Of a stretch of DNA of 64,000 nt, positions 24,573 through 37,115 are shown piece by piece. This DNA is from Amblyornis subalaris (Eukaryota > Chordata > Aves > Passeriformes > Ptilonorhynchidae): positions 1,109,052 through 1,173,051 of the forward strand of contig JACAXG010000170.1 of assembly GCA_018881555.1 (NCBI GenBank), written 5' to 3'. The notes below the pieces were generated by a model, which was not told where the DNA came from, did no database searches, and saw nothing but the letters and a program-made list of their open reading frames with translations. Each line of letters starts with the position of its first letter. Positions within the stretch are counted from its first letter, which is position 1. The position numbers and the translations under genes were made by a program.

Positions 24573-27391
24573 CAGCTGGCAGTTATGTAATATCAGACTG
24601 GACAGTCCCTCCTGCCCTCCTGTTTTTCCCAATATCTGTGTCACGCCCCCACATTCCCACAGGTCACGTTGGTGCCTCGTTGTTCCCCATTAGTGCAGCT
24701 ACCACCAAGAGAGCAGAGGAATCCAGCCAGGGGTGCCTTGTATTGCTGCTCTGACAATTCCTTCTCCTCTTTTCCTTTGGCTCTCTCTACCTAGATAGGA
24801 ATCAAGGGCTCATTTTCTTATAAAAGTGATTCATAACAGCAGCAAGACGAAGAGAGCTGTGCTGATGACTGATCATCTTAATATATTGAGTGTTTGCAAG
24901 GATCCTGAGCTGTCTAATGTGCTTAGTTATAATCAGGAGATAACTACTGTGCCTAAGTACTTTAATTTACCTTGGACTACATTNCATGTGTCATTCTAGC
25001 TCCCTGATATCATTGCTTTTACAGAAAGAAATTTCACTAATAAATCAACACGAGCACATCTATAAATTCAGCAGAGGAGGAGATTAGAGAACCTTGGTAT
25101 CAGTTCAATTTCCCAGTCATATTCCNCGAGATGTTCCCTACCGGGGCAGGGCGGGGATGTAGAGAATGGTTTCATTAAGGATCCGTGTTGANGTGTTTAA
25201 ATAGTGTTTTCCTGAAGGCAAAGTCCAGCAGAGGAATCCAGCCAGTGATCATTTGTTAAAACTGTTCCAGGCTTTGAGAGCAGCAATCATTTATCCGAGC
25301 GAAGCTTGCAAACTGCGTTTTTATACTTCTGCAGGCTCCTAATGGCGTGGAAATTGAAAGTTTCATTTTTGCTCCAGCAAATGTGTGTAATAGCATTAAC
25401 GATCACCTTCATTGCCTTGTTACATCTGCTCCTACCAGTGTTCAACCAATACCTCCTGGCCAAGAACCAGCAATTCCGGGGAAAAGCAGATTTGCTAAGA
25501 TGTCATCGCTCTCAGGATCACATGGAAGGCGTATTTTGGTTATATTTATAAAATACTCAAAAATGAAGCCTGCATCTGCATCTGCTAAAGTCTTAGCAAC
25601 AGAGAGCANGAAAATATTTTGCATGATAACACCAAGAAAATGTTCGTGGCTGAGAGGATGTTTGCAGGGATGGATGCTGCCAGATGCCAGTGAACTGTAT
25701 ATTAAAGGAATGTGATTCCCCAGCTAATGAAAGCAGTTATATTTTATAAAGTCTCAGAGCACAGCAGAAATCACCAAAGCAGAAGTCTCTCAGAGGAATA
25801 TGTTTGGAAATCAAAAATCAGGAAAAAAAAAGTTATTAAAACTANTAAAGGCTTTACTTTAAGGTAAATTTTTATATCCTTGAAGTCTAAACCACACACA
25901 TGGTGGTTCTCTTTTTATATACACATGGATAAAACCTTCATCTATATTTATCTGCTGGTTATGCAAGTAACTTCTTGTAAATTAGGCAGCCAAGCAATCA
26001 TGTCATTAGGTAATATATGCATTTTTGAAAACTATTTTGAGTGATTTGAATGAGGAAAAGTTGTGTGACATTTCGGTAAGGAGGGGGAGATGGAGTTGTG
26101 GTCTCTGGGTGAAAACTGCCATTATCTACATCAGCAGTGAGAGATGTGCCATTCGGGCCAGAAATGGAAAACTCTGCTCCTGCCACGGATGGATTTTTAT
26201 ATGCCACTGACACACCCCTGCAGGAGCTAAAATTCAGCTTTGCCTGACGTCATAAGCTCTGCTCTCCTAATTCTACATCTGTGATATCTGCTCTATTTTT
26301 GTGGAGACTTAACTGAGTGCACTGAAAGGTCAGGGAATTTTCACCTCCGAGTGAGATATGGATTCCTGTGTGGGAAAAGAGAAAAACAGCCCACTGAGAA
26401 AAAAAAAACCTGGCTAAGGAAGGTGACATAAAAACCTCATTTTCTTCTGAATTAGATGAATTGATGAGATTATATTTGCAAAGGTAAGTACTGGGGCTAG
26501 GACCTGTTCTTTAATCTTGCAGAAGAATGTGATGAGTGGGTGTTAATTACCATTCTACAAGTTCTCTTCTGCTTGTAAGAGCTTGATAAGTAGAATGTTA
26601 ACATTTGGTTCCCACTTACATCTCATTGTCTGCCCAGTTTCTCTGTTATTCACTCTTCTCTGATATTTTTTGAACTGCTATATTTTTAAAAAAGAGATAT
26701 AGGAATGTGTTTTTCTTGTTGCTGGACAGCAGCTTAGATCGAGGCCAATATTTATTTCCACATCATTTTATCTTATGTAATGAAATGGAACCGTACTGAG
26801 AAATCTTTCTGATGTAAATACTTCAACTCTCAGAATTAAAATGCCTCCTTTAGTTCATATATAGTTATTTTTTGTCACAAAAAACTAGATGGAATAAAAT
26901 ATTGTATAGATAATACAGTTTACATCTCGACAAGGGACAAATCTCACGTTCATAGTTTGGACCTGTTGCCAATTATCAGGGAAGAAACAGGAAAAAGGCT
27001 TTTTTCCCAATAAGTGGTGCTTTAACAACATAAGAATAAACACACATGTGCAGCATTAGTTGCTGTTTTTAATTGCTCAAATGAAGATAAAATAATTAAT
27101 TGTAAAGTTTGCTACAGATTTTTGCCCTCTTTTAACCANCTTCATTTCCAAACATTTATACTTAGTGAAATGCAGGGACAAAATAATAAAATAGACTCAA
27201 ATACAAAATACATTTAAGGTCCAGCTGGCTTTTTGATGTACCAAATTATCTTACCTTATAAACTCTTTGATTTTTATATTGCCTAGAAGGAACAAAGAAA
27301 GCCAGGATTCACAGTGAAAATTAGCTTTATTCAAGGAGAGAATGATTTCAACAGAATTGGAAGCATAAAGTATTCCAGACAATATAATTGG
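24573..27391. other. Unique sequence, no gene recognised
   Basis: No transposon recognised. A pyrimidine stretch ending in CTGCAG just before 25335 precedes an open plus frame of about 120 codons (to 25715), noted separately as a doubtful exon-like signal. There are no ambiguous bases from 25847 to 27138, an AT-rich and featureless part. Confidence 0.5.
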
Positions 27392-27473
27392 CATCCCTGC
27401 CCGTGGCAGAGGGGTTGGACTTGGATGATCNTTAATGTCCCTTCCAACCCAAGTAATTCCATAATTCTATGAT
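27392..27473 (+). mobile_element. CR1 retrotransposon, 3' terminal ~80 bp
   Basis: Only the end of a sense-strand CR1 remains: the 'ccctgcccgtggcagagggg' block, a GGTTGGACTTGGATGATC segment, 'cccttccaaccc', and the ATAATTCTATGAT tail. Such extreme 5' truncation is usual for CR1. Confidence 0.9.
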
Positions 27474-29630
27474 ATGAATATTTCAATAGCAGAGTTTCAA
27501 AGGTAAATAGACGCCTAATGATGTGTGCTTGAATTTTTTGGGCNATCCACTCACTGATTTAGATCAAAACGAAGCATTTAAATGACATCAGGATTTGATT
27601 CACAAAACGATTTGTGCATCACCAAAGCAGAGGAGGATCCAGTCACACTGTAGGTGTAGCTGGCAGTGAGGGTACCCCTGACAGGGATGTTCTGCTCCTC
27701 CCTGCCCTGTCTCCATCCTGGAGCCAAGAGCCCTCTCCAACATCCACCTGTGGGGAGGAAAATCATGTTGTTGATATAAAGGAAAATTAAGCCACTCCNC
27801 ACAAAGCCAAAAAGAAAAGGAAAATGCGGGGTTGTAGCCATAGGGATAAAGTGCACAAGGGAAGGGGAGGGACACAGAGCTGAGATGACATGAAACAGGG
27901 AAGGAAGGGATAAACCTTCTCCTTTCAGCCTGAAATTGTCTCCTGCTTTCCCCTTCAGGGCACCCAGGGGTGTGAGCGTGGCCCTCACCCCCCACGCTGG
28001 CCCAGAGCCCTGGCCGTGCTCAGCACCACGGGCAGGTGACAGTGCCCAGAGCCATCTGAGCTGGCCCCGGTGGCCCTGGGAGTGTGGCTGCTCCATGCCA
28101 GGGCCAAACACCTGCACTGCCACCCCACAGCGGGCAGCTGGGGCACAGGGATGGCTGGAATTCAGCTTCCAGCTCAGGGTTCTTCTGGGATATGAGCCAC
28201 CCCACTCACCCAGGGCAGCTGCGGAGCGGTGTCCCGGGCTGTAGGAACTGAATTGGTGACTGTGCCATTCCCACAGTGCTCCTGTTCGATGGTGGCTGCC
28301 TGGAGGCTGCTCCCATTTTTAGGAAGGTCTAGGAGAGGCTTTTCTGCAAAAGGGTTGGAGCGGAGTCAAAATGAATAATAGCTTGTGCAGCCTCCAAGCA
28401 CTGCTGGAGCCACGAAGTATTAACAAACAGAATTAACATTTACAGGTTAAAGATCTGTTTGGTTGGTGGTTATTTTTCAGCATTAAACATAATTTACGGC
28501 TGGCTGATTTATGGGCACGGAGTCATTTAAGATATTAAGCAGCACCAAGTAGCTGCTTCATAGCTGCTGAGCAGCTCCCAGTCTTCAGCTCTGCTCCCTG
28601 TGCCATCCCTCTGAAACAAAGGCTCCATTAATAAACTGCTCTGCACAGGCTGAGCAGGGCCCGAGCGTTGCAGCCTCATTGCAGAGGTAATAGCCTTAAT
28701 AATGAACACACGACACTGCCATGGTTTGGGGCTATTATTTTCAGTAATGTATGTGCCTTGCTATAGCTCTGTGCGGGGTAAGCCCAGCTCAAGGAAAACA
28801 TTCCATGGTTATTCACATCCCAGTCTGTTCGCTGATATTTCGCCGCGAAGAGATCCAGACAAAAGCTTCCAGAAGGACGAGGTGCCAAGGTCACAGCCAG
28901 TTACTGCTTAGGAAAATATTGTTGGAATCGATGAGAGCTGGTGTGGGAGTGGGAGGAGGAGCTGCGGCTGCAGCCTCCCGGGGTTTCACTCCACATCTGT
29001 CCCTGCAAGAAAGACTCAACTCACACTCTCTCTCAGCTCTTTGTGGCTTGCTTGAGTGGAACGATTTGGAGGGGGCAGGGGGAGAGAGAGACGCTTGTAT
29101 CAGCTTTTCTCATAAACCTAAAATTTTGGCAGGCGGTATAGNGAACTTCGAAATTACCAAATATTTCAGGGGAACTTGGGGTAAGTACCGAGNGAACTTG
29201 AAAACACCTCCTGGGATCTGCATAAGGATTTAGTGCAGCTATTTGAAACCAAACTAAATATAGAGACTTTGCATGGTTCCAACCCCGAGTCAGACTGTGC
29301 TGGCAGTTCAGGCTGGGTTCTCCTTTGGGCTCTCACTTTTGTTTGAGTCTGAAACTCTGAGCAAAACTCAGGAGATGCAAACATATGCAGACAGTTTCCC
29401 CCTGAAGTGCTAAGTGACTTGTGAACCAAAACCCAGTTGAACTCCAGTCTATTTAAAACCCAGCAGGAAAACACTTGGCTAAGGATGACTTTTTATTCCC
29501 TTACATACAGAAAAGGGAGATAAAATGGTAGCACAGCACCAGCCACACAAAAGCATATTTAGAGAACAATGAGAGGGTCTCCATCCTCCATACAATACAT
29601 TTTGATCACATCATCTCCTTGAACATCTCT
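27474..29630. other. Unique sequence including a GC-rich, CpG-poor block
   Basis: About 27900-28250 is strongly GC-rich yet contains few CpGs, in contrast to the CpG islands in this window. It overlaps a 181-codon minus frame (27578-28123) and a 102-codon plus frame, neither with a recognisable domain. The segment about 28430-28540 is AT-rich and reads like a possible conserved element, but this is only an impression. Confidence 0.5.
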
Positions 29631-29765
29631 AATAAACTCTTCTGGAAGAAAGTTTGGAAGTGGNTAGCAATGGGTCTTCCACAATCCCAATGTGATAATT
29701 TACACTTAGAGTATTATCAAGTGGCTAGAGACAAACTACATTTAACAAATTCACATCATCTAATG
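29631..29765 (+). repeat. Copy A of a ~135-bp direct repeat
   Basis: This segment aligns over its length with 32674-32810 in the same orientation at roughly 80% identity by eye. Shared exact strings include CAATGTGATAAT/TAATGTGATAAT, GAGACAAACTA and ATTTAACAAATTC. The flanks do not obviously align. It matches no CR1 part I know. It could be an old unidentified interspersed repeat, a local duplication or a duplicated regulatory element. Confidence 0.85.
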
Positions 29766-32673
29766 TGAATTTACCTGTGGAGTGCTTCTGAAAACCAGAG
29801 CATGTCCAGAGCCACTGCACTGTCCACCTTCCTTCCTTGTTCTCTGAGATAACTCAGTTTTAAAGAAATTTAGGGCGAGGGGCATGCTGACCACCTTCCT
29901 CCTGGTCTGGGCTGCCAGACCCATGACTTCCAGGGTGATACCTCAGTGATAAGCACAGACAAAAATGATGCGACACTGCTAAAGCTCTCCCTGGAATACA
30001 AAAACAATATTTATAGTGAAAGCTGTTCACAGGANACTGGAGAGAGGGGACTCAAAATAGGATGGTTTCACTGCATGGCAGTTGCACACAGCCTGATGTG
30101 CCAGGATGCACTGACCAGTGCATGCAGGAGGCGATGAGAGCCAACACTCGGGCAGCACAGCACTAAACTGTACCAGACAGGCTCCTACTGGGAAGAGGGA
30201 AAGGACAGTCAAGAGCNTGGCTCACACTAAAGAGAACATCTGGCCAGTGACTGTTCAGTTCAGGCAAGGTAACAGCTGGGGGTGGAGTGGGATTGACCAT
30301 TGTCAGGCTGTGTTTGGCTGTGTGGGTAGAACATTCACCTCTCAGCACTGAGTCTTGGTGTCCTGTGCTCTGTCCCCATGGTCCTCCTGGTCCCACGAGG
30401 CAGCAGCTCCTGTAACAAAGGCTGCACATCCCCCAAAAGTGCTCAGATGCACCAAACAGCTATAAAAAGTTCATTTTGTGATGTAAAGAGCTGCAGTNAT
30501 AGAAATAGGCAATTTTCAGGGTCACCCAGGAGCAAGGAAAGGCCAGAGGGAAAAGTGACATTAAGCACTGGGATGACCTTGCTGAAGAGAGGTAATACTG
30601 GGTCTCCAGAGGGAAGCAGCAGTGCAATGACCATGTCAAGAGCTGGGGCAGGGATGGCCAATGTGAGACTTCTGAAAAATAATAGCGGAATACCAGAATG
30701 GTTTGAGCTCAGCTTTAANGTCCCTGCATTCCTGTCACTCCTCAGCAATCAGTGTAAGAGAGGATCACACCATGGAAACCACCTTGTCCTCCAGCACCAG
30801 CTGAGACCCCGTTCTCAGATGGAATCTGTCTTCAGGGCCACGGTTTGAACCACACTTCTCACGAAGGGTCTTCAACCTCAGGAACTGTTACAAAGTGAAA
30901 TTCGTTCCCATCATGATTGCCGTGGCTGTGCTAACAGATGGGCAGCTGAGACTGCGAGAGCGTTGNTTGTTCGAGGTCACGCAGGAAATCGACGGCAGAG
31001 CCCTGCTTGGAACACAAGTCTCCAGAGCCCAAACCTAACGCTTGGAGCACAAAGCTCTTCCCTTTCCCTCGCACAGCCCAGCTGGCACCTCACTCGTGGA
31101 GTGCAGCAGGTAAGGGCTGACTTTCCGAGTCCTTTCAATGGATGTTATTAGCACAGAGCAACAAAGACATGTGCAGTATTGGCAGCCAAAGGGATAAGTG
31201 ATGATTGTGAGAGAGAGTGTTTGTGTTTCCAGCCATCTGTTTNCAAATAATCCAAATTATTACTTTTAGGAGTGCTGGTTCTGCCAGAGCTGTATTTCTG
31301 GGGTAGGGTAGCTCTCCTCCAGCAGTGGGTGGCTGAGAGAAAGCATTTGCTTCTGGAAGAAAAGANAAAGACAAAACTTTATATGATTCTAATTCCTCCT
31401 ACTGATACAATACCAGACCTTTACATCCACAAGTTTCTTATTAAACATAATCATAAAATCTGGATAACAGAAAATATCACAGTGCATTAAGAGGGCAAAG
31501 GTGCAGATGACACACACAGGTCTGAGCATGTGAAGCTTCTGCTTTCTAAGGTTTAAATCTCTGCTGCTGTAATTACTGCAGAAGAAAAGTGGCTTTCATA
31601 AGCAGCATCCCTTTCCCTCCACGTGTGAGGTACCTTCCTCTGCTCTCCTCTCCCAGACACTCANACAAACAACTTAATTCCTGCCAAACCAAGGTGCCTG
31701 AGTGTCCAAGCAGTGTAAGAGGAANGAGCCCATCTCCTGATGTGCTCTGGGAACATAGCAAGAGCTGTGAGAGAGCAGCAGAGCAGAGCAAGCAGGGATT
31801 GCTGCTCAGCACATCCAAGCCATGAGGTCTCTGTTTCCAGGCACACTGAGCATCTTTCCCACTTGCAGCAAGAAAAGGCAGAAGGAAAGCAGCTCCTGTG
31901 CACCCAAAGGAGCAGGCCAGGGCTGGGGACAGCCTGTGGCTGAGCACCAAAGCTGAGGGAGNAGGGATGTCCCTTTGCCGCTGAGTTTTGTCAGGAAATT
32001 GTTGGAAAACAAAACTCCAAGACTAACTTTTCCCTCGGCCCTCGTAGGTGTCCCCCATGGCAGCCAGCGACCATTCCCTCCCCAAACTGTGCAAACATTC
32101 CCTTCTACTCCACTAAGATACCCTCTACCTATAATAAGCCCGTGAAGTGAGTGACAAAACAAGTTATACATTCTGATTTATTGTCTGCTTTGGCTCAAAC
32201 CAACAGGGCTATACATTAAGGGGGGAAAAAAGCCCCCATGCTGTCTCTGTATTTATAACCTTGTCATTTAAACACTTGGCAGCCTTTCAGCTGCTCCATA
32301 TGGTCACTGTATTAAGCTTTCCCATAAAAGGAGCTGAGAGGCAAAGTCGAGAGAAAGCTGATATTGTATGGCTTAAAAGTTTGGCAGTAAAAATAATAAT
32401 CAAGGAAAATGTTCAATACCGGCCATTTGTGGCACCTCAGGAACTTCAAAGGCCTTGGAATGAAACTCTGTCATCCTTAAGCACTGCTGGCACACTTGTC
32501 TGCAGACAAGAGGCCTTGGAATATGCACATCAAAGCTACTGGGAACCTTGTGCTTAACATAAATAGAATTTTTTTTTTTTTTTTCCGGAGGTGACATCAG
32601 AAGGAGACAAAATTAGAATGTAGAAATTAGGAAAATTCTACACTCTTTTGGCGTTAGGATAAAATAGCAAAGG
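29766..32673. other. Unique sequence between the two direct-repeat copies, no gene recognised
   Basis: Moderate GC with no CR1. A weak tRNA-like stretch lies at about 30315-30375. Open frames up to 156 codons (30378-30848 plus) contain ambiguous bases and no recognisable domain. A T-run occurs at about 32569-32584. Confidence 0.5.
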
Positions 32674-32810
32674 AATAAACTCGTCTGGGAGAAAGTNTGG
32701 AAATGGATGGCAGTGGGCCTTGCACAATCCTAATGTGATAATGGAGACTTATGAGAGTATTGTAATATGGCTGGAGACAAACTAAATTTAACAAATTCCC
32801 ATCATAAATG
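32674..32810 (+). repeat. Copy B of a ~135-bp direct repeat
   Basis: Direct-repeat partner of 29631-29765 at about 80% identity with a few one- to two-base indels. Homology begins at AATAAACTC and ends near ATAAATG. See copy A for the interpretation. Confidence 0.85.
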
Positions 32811-33965
32811 CGCTGTCAAGCACATTTCTGTACGCATTTGCAGTTGATATGTCAGCACCTGTCTGCAGAGGAGATACCTCTTCCCCCAAACTGCTCTTTT
32901 TAGCCAAAATTCATAGCAAATGCTCTGCTAAGACAAATAACAAGGAAAAACCAAACTACTCAGGCTGAAGTTCAATCTCCCATCCTTTAACTTCTATCAG
33001 CTTTGCAGGGTTAGAAGTTTGTGGTTGTTATTTAGGAGCTGAATCTTTGTGTTTGTGCTTCGAAATGCAAAATATTTCTTTACCATAAGCGAAGTTTAAT
33101 TTCTTTTTTTTTTTTTTTTTTTCCCGCCCCCCCCCGGTGTCACGGGGTTTTCTTTTGAAATGTACCCCAGCTATGGACAAGAGGGAGCTGAAAGAATTCC
33201 CACAGCAGCATCTCCTCACAGCCCCGTGGCACTTCCCGGGAACTGGGGGCCCTCATCTGTGAAGAACAAATCAGAATTGTTTCTCCCCANCTTCAGATTG
33301 GAGTAAAAAATGCCCTGTACCATAGTTGTTATTATTAAACCTCACCTGTGACTATATGCAATGTAAATAATCCTTAGTAGGCAAGGTTGGTTATCTTGTG
33401 CAATAATCCATTGCTTCCTTTGGAGAAACTGAGCCTGGATGTGACCCTGGCACTGCACACNTGGAAAATAAATAGAGTTTTGTACAGAAACTTCGACTGG
33501 GGGTGGATAGAGAAGAGGCATGATTTAATTAATACAATGAAAATCCAAAATTCTCCGGCAAATTCCAGTTCCTTGCTAGCTCCCGCCCCAGTCTNCTTTG
33601 GAATGTTAATTTTCTCGTGTGAAATGTCTAATTATCCTTCAGGATAATCCATGCTGTTCTTTTGGATCACTCCATGGCTTGCTAAGTGGAGTCATCTTTC
33701 CTGAGAAACTTCTGAATAATTAAATGACTGATATGCAGAAAAGAAATTCCCAATGGAATTCATCTGGTCTCTATTAATCAAAGAATCCATAATTTTGTTG
33801 ACATTTGCACATATTTTTTCGGTGTGATTGCGGGATACTATTTATTGAACAAACTGCTTTNGATCAGAAAATCATCATCATCATCTCCTGATCATGAAAT
33901 GGGTCTGGAAAAAACAATTCGTGCCAGTAAGGAATGAATATCTCCAGGACTTTACTGTGGGATGT
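32811..33965. other. Unique sequence with a T19/C9 homopolymer pair
   Basis: No gene is recognised. A run of 19 T (33104-33122) is followed at once by CCCG and nine C (33127-33135), a site of likely length error. The rest is AT-leaning. Confidence 0.6.
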
Positions 33966-34072
33966 GTTACAGAATCATGGNATGGCTTGGGTTGGAAGNG
34001 ACCTCCAAAAATCAACTTGTTCCAACTCCTGCCCTGGGCAGGGAGAGCTTCCACCAGCCCAGGCTGGTCAGT
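33966..34072 (-). mobile_element. CR1 retrotransposon, 3' terminal ~105 bp
   Basis: The minus-strand CR1 tail shows on plus as ACAGAATCATGG, then 'ggcttgggttggaag', a degraded spacer and 'ctgccctgggcaggga'. Homology fades after the 'cagcccaggctgg' block. Two ambiguous bases (33981, 34000) lie inside. Confidence 0.88.
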
Positions 34073-35732
34073 GGTTTGACCCTTTGACCCCAGCATGTGA
34101 ACAGACATTGGTACCTGGGGCCCTGATTCGTTGCTCCAAAGGAAATACCCAAAAATTGAAACAGATCCGATCGATCCAAACTGAAATCACGGGAGCAGCG
34201 GATAAAGTAGAACTGACAGATTGGAAACATTATTAATCCTCATGCATGATTCATTTTTCTTTGGCATGCCAAAACACTTTGGAGTAAATGGTTGTTTTAA
34301 ATACTTGTATATTCTGAAATTCAAAGTAACTTGTCAATGAAACATGAAATTTGTCAGTAGTCTCATTACCTTTGTGCTCAAAAAANTCATAAATAAATAA
34401 ATACACCTCCTTGATGTTAAATGTTTATCAGTCTTGCGCTTTTTTTGACAATGACTTGATAGNACATTAGTAATGAAAGGTGGAAAATAATCAGAATCTA
34501 AGTAAAAATGCTTAATTCATGAGACAAACACGCAAAACAGCTTCAGTAATTAATAGAAATTCAGTGCCTTATCAGATTATCGCTGTGAGTCGCTGTCTTT
34601 CTCAGCTGGATCCAGGAAATATTTAAAAGAGGTAACACACGAAATAATTCATGAGTCTGTACTTNTTCTGAAGGCATGGGAGTGTGGCTGCACTTTCAAA
34701 CATGTGCCATGTGGTTGGTGGAATTCATATTCTTTCCAAAAGTTGTTGGTTTTCAGACCAATGCCCTATGGTTCATTTAAATAAATAATACTGAGCTGCA
34801 TCAGGGACAACTTGGATGTTCATCCCTTTGTTTAGCTTGGATGTGGAGACTTTTGTGTTCCATTTATAAACCTCCAACATGCAGCCAGCTTCTGCCCAAC
34901 TTTTATTAGGGGACTTTATGCTTGTGGGCAGTCCCTGGTTGATGGATTTGACAAAACTGGGTAGGAATTCAGCTATTGGAGTGGAAGAATAAAGCACTGA
35001 AAAGATTTCTCAGTGCTCTTAACACCAAGTTTACTGCTATGAAATCAGTTTGCAGGGCACAATTTTGGCCATGTGAGGAACTCTAAGTGAGATCTGAAAT
35101 TTATTACTGAAGCAAGACGCAAAGTGTGATTTCCTTTCCCAAATATTATCTTAAAATATCAGAGAAGTGGCATCTACATACAGGCATTCGTGTCTCGAAA
35201 ACATGAGAAGTAAACTGTAAAATAACATCTCAAATTGAATCAGCCAGGCTGAGTTCTACACTCAGAAAAGCACAAAATCTTACTGCATCTGCTCATGGGA
35301 ATGTTTGTTTTGGGGTGGGAGAACTCCAGCTAATTAAACAAGCTGATTATGACCACAAAGATGGAATTACTGGCATGAAAGCTCATTTTAAATTTGCTTA
35401 ATAGTACAAAACAGTGCTGTCACAGAATGACACGCAGATATAGAAGTGACACATGCATGTGCCATGTGTGGGGAGTTTCCCTGTTCACACGGTGCTCCTT
35501 CCATGCAGGCAACTCCCAATTTCCTCCCCANGCATCCTGGTTTATCTTTAAAGCAACTTCCAAACAGCAATACCCAATCCCCTGTACTGTAGCTGTGAAA
35601 CAGCAGAAGGTTATAAAACACAAAGACTGTGAGAGTTTTCTTTCAAAAATTGAAGTGACCACTCTTAATGGAAATAAACGTTGGAAAATGCATTTCTTCA
35701 TTAAAAGATAATTATTAGTTTAAGGTGCTGTA
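34073..35732. other. Unique sequence, no gene recognised
   Basis: AT-rich, with open frames up to 105 codons but no recognisable domains and no transposon recognised. Confidence 0.6.
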
Positions 35733-35793
35733 AACACCCCTTTATACACCCTTCATACACCCTTCATACACCCTTCATACACCCTTTATACAC
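35733..35793 (+). repeat. 11-bp minisatellite, about 5 units
   Basis: Tandem copies of TACACCCTTCA, the first and last units carrying TTTA in place of TTCA. It lies just after a 106-codon frame with no recognisable domain. Confidence 0.93.
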
Positions 35794-36922
35794 AGCAGAT
35801 CTCTGTATATTGATAAAAAAGCAGATTTTAGATGACTCTGCAAAGAGAAGTGAGTGTTAAAAGAGCCTGACTTTCCCACTACACAACCCAGATAAAAATA
35901 GCTTTCCCCTGGAGTTACACACTCCCCAGCATGGAATTGCAAAGAGAGGTTGTTAAAACGGGCAGAAAATATTTCACCACTGTTTTACCAGCACAGCTTT
36001 GCCTTCTGTAAATGAAGATCTGGGGTCTTCCTACTCGATTATGCTACACAAGATTTCCTAACATCTGCAAACTTTGGGCCAAGGAAATCCTAAATTTGAA
36101 GCTGTTACAGTTTAATGAGTAAGACATAATCTGGTGAGTGCAGATCAGTCCTGTACATCACCTCCAGAATGGTAAATTTTTATTACCATAAATAAAACAT
36201 AAATGAGTGACAAATTGCCCAGAAGATTTTGAAAAAGCATTCGCTAGGGTGATGTAGTTATTCTATTTTGGTTTTTTTTTNCTGCAATACTTGATGAAAG
36301 TATTATGCATTGAGATACCAAAAGCTGAGGACCNCACTCTGATTTGAATTTGAGTGGCTAAAAGGAAAAATGCTGGCCAGTGCCAGTGCCAGTGCTGTAA
36401 TTGATGCCACAGGCAGGGCAGGGCAGAGGGCAGGCAACTGGTGCCTCCACCAGCGCTTACAATTGTTTTTTACAAAATGGGTGAACCTCTTCTACTGTCT
36501 CCCCTTCCTCAAACTGCACCTGGCAGTACCTGCTTTCACACGAACCTTATTTCTTGTGAAGATGTTGAAGATAACTTAAATTGCCTCTTACCCACAGGCT
36601 CTTAAATGCAATCAATATCTACTAACACCACGGGCTATTAATCAAAGAGGGGTGACATATTCTTATTTGACCTTTATGAGCAAACCCTCTTAGTGATGAT
36701 ACTTTACTGCTTAACACTACCATTTTGTTCCAACATTATTCATCTTTGGAGAAACTACAAGCCCACAGAAATCAATGGCATAAAGGACAGAGTTTCATCC
36801 TTGAGGTATGGATTCAGGATTGTGCAATACAAGCCTGGAACACCTGCAGGTTCATCAGCAGTGAGGCTGCATTTATGTTTTAACCCAACACATGCATTAA
36901 CACTGAGCAGCTATTTCTGATG
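35794..36922. other. Unique sequence, no gene recognised
   Basis: Contains three tandem GCCAGT units (36376-36394) followed by a GGCAGGGCAGGG-type stretch at about 36411-36434. The remainder is AT-rich with no recognisable exon. Confidence 0.6.
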
Positions 36923-37115
36923 AGGGTGGGGAGGCCCTGGCACAGGCTGCCCAGAGAAGCTGTGGCTGCCCCTGGATCCCTAGGAGNGTCCAAGGCCAGG
37001 CTGGATGGGGCTTGGAGCAACCTGGGATAGTGGAAGGTGTCCCTGCCCATGGCAGGGGGTGGGACTGGGTGGGCTTTAAAGTCCCTTCTCACCCAGGCCA
37101 TTCTGGAATTCTCTG
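36923..37115 (+). mobile_element. CR1 retrotransposon 3' fragment
   Basis: A sense-strand CR1 that starts within the 'gagggtggggaggccctggc' block and ends at CCATTCTGGAATTCTCTG. It is closely similar to the copy at 20619 and has one ambiguous base (36987) one site away from the equivalent ambiguous base of that copy. Confidence 0.92.

Noticed and set aside
24432..24644. TH-repeat frame (minus) and VCVC frame (plus)
   Set aside because: Product of the TG microsatellite.
27578..28123. 181-codon minus frame
   Set aside because: It depends on a GC-rich block, includes an ambiguous base and has no recognisable domain.
36693..36920. 'gaaatcaatggcataaagga' stretch recalling old reptilian repeats
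   Set aside because: Too short and diverged to assign to any family by eye.
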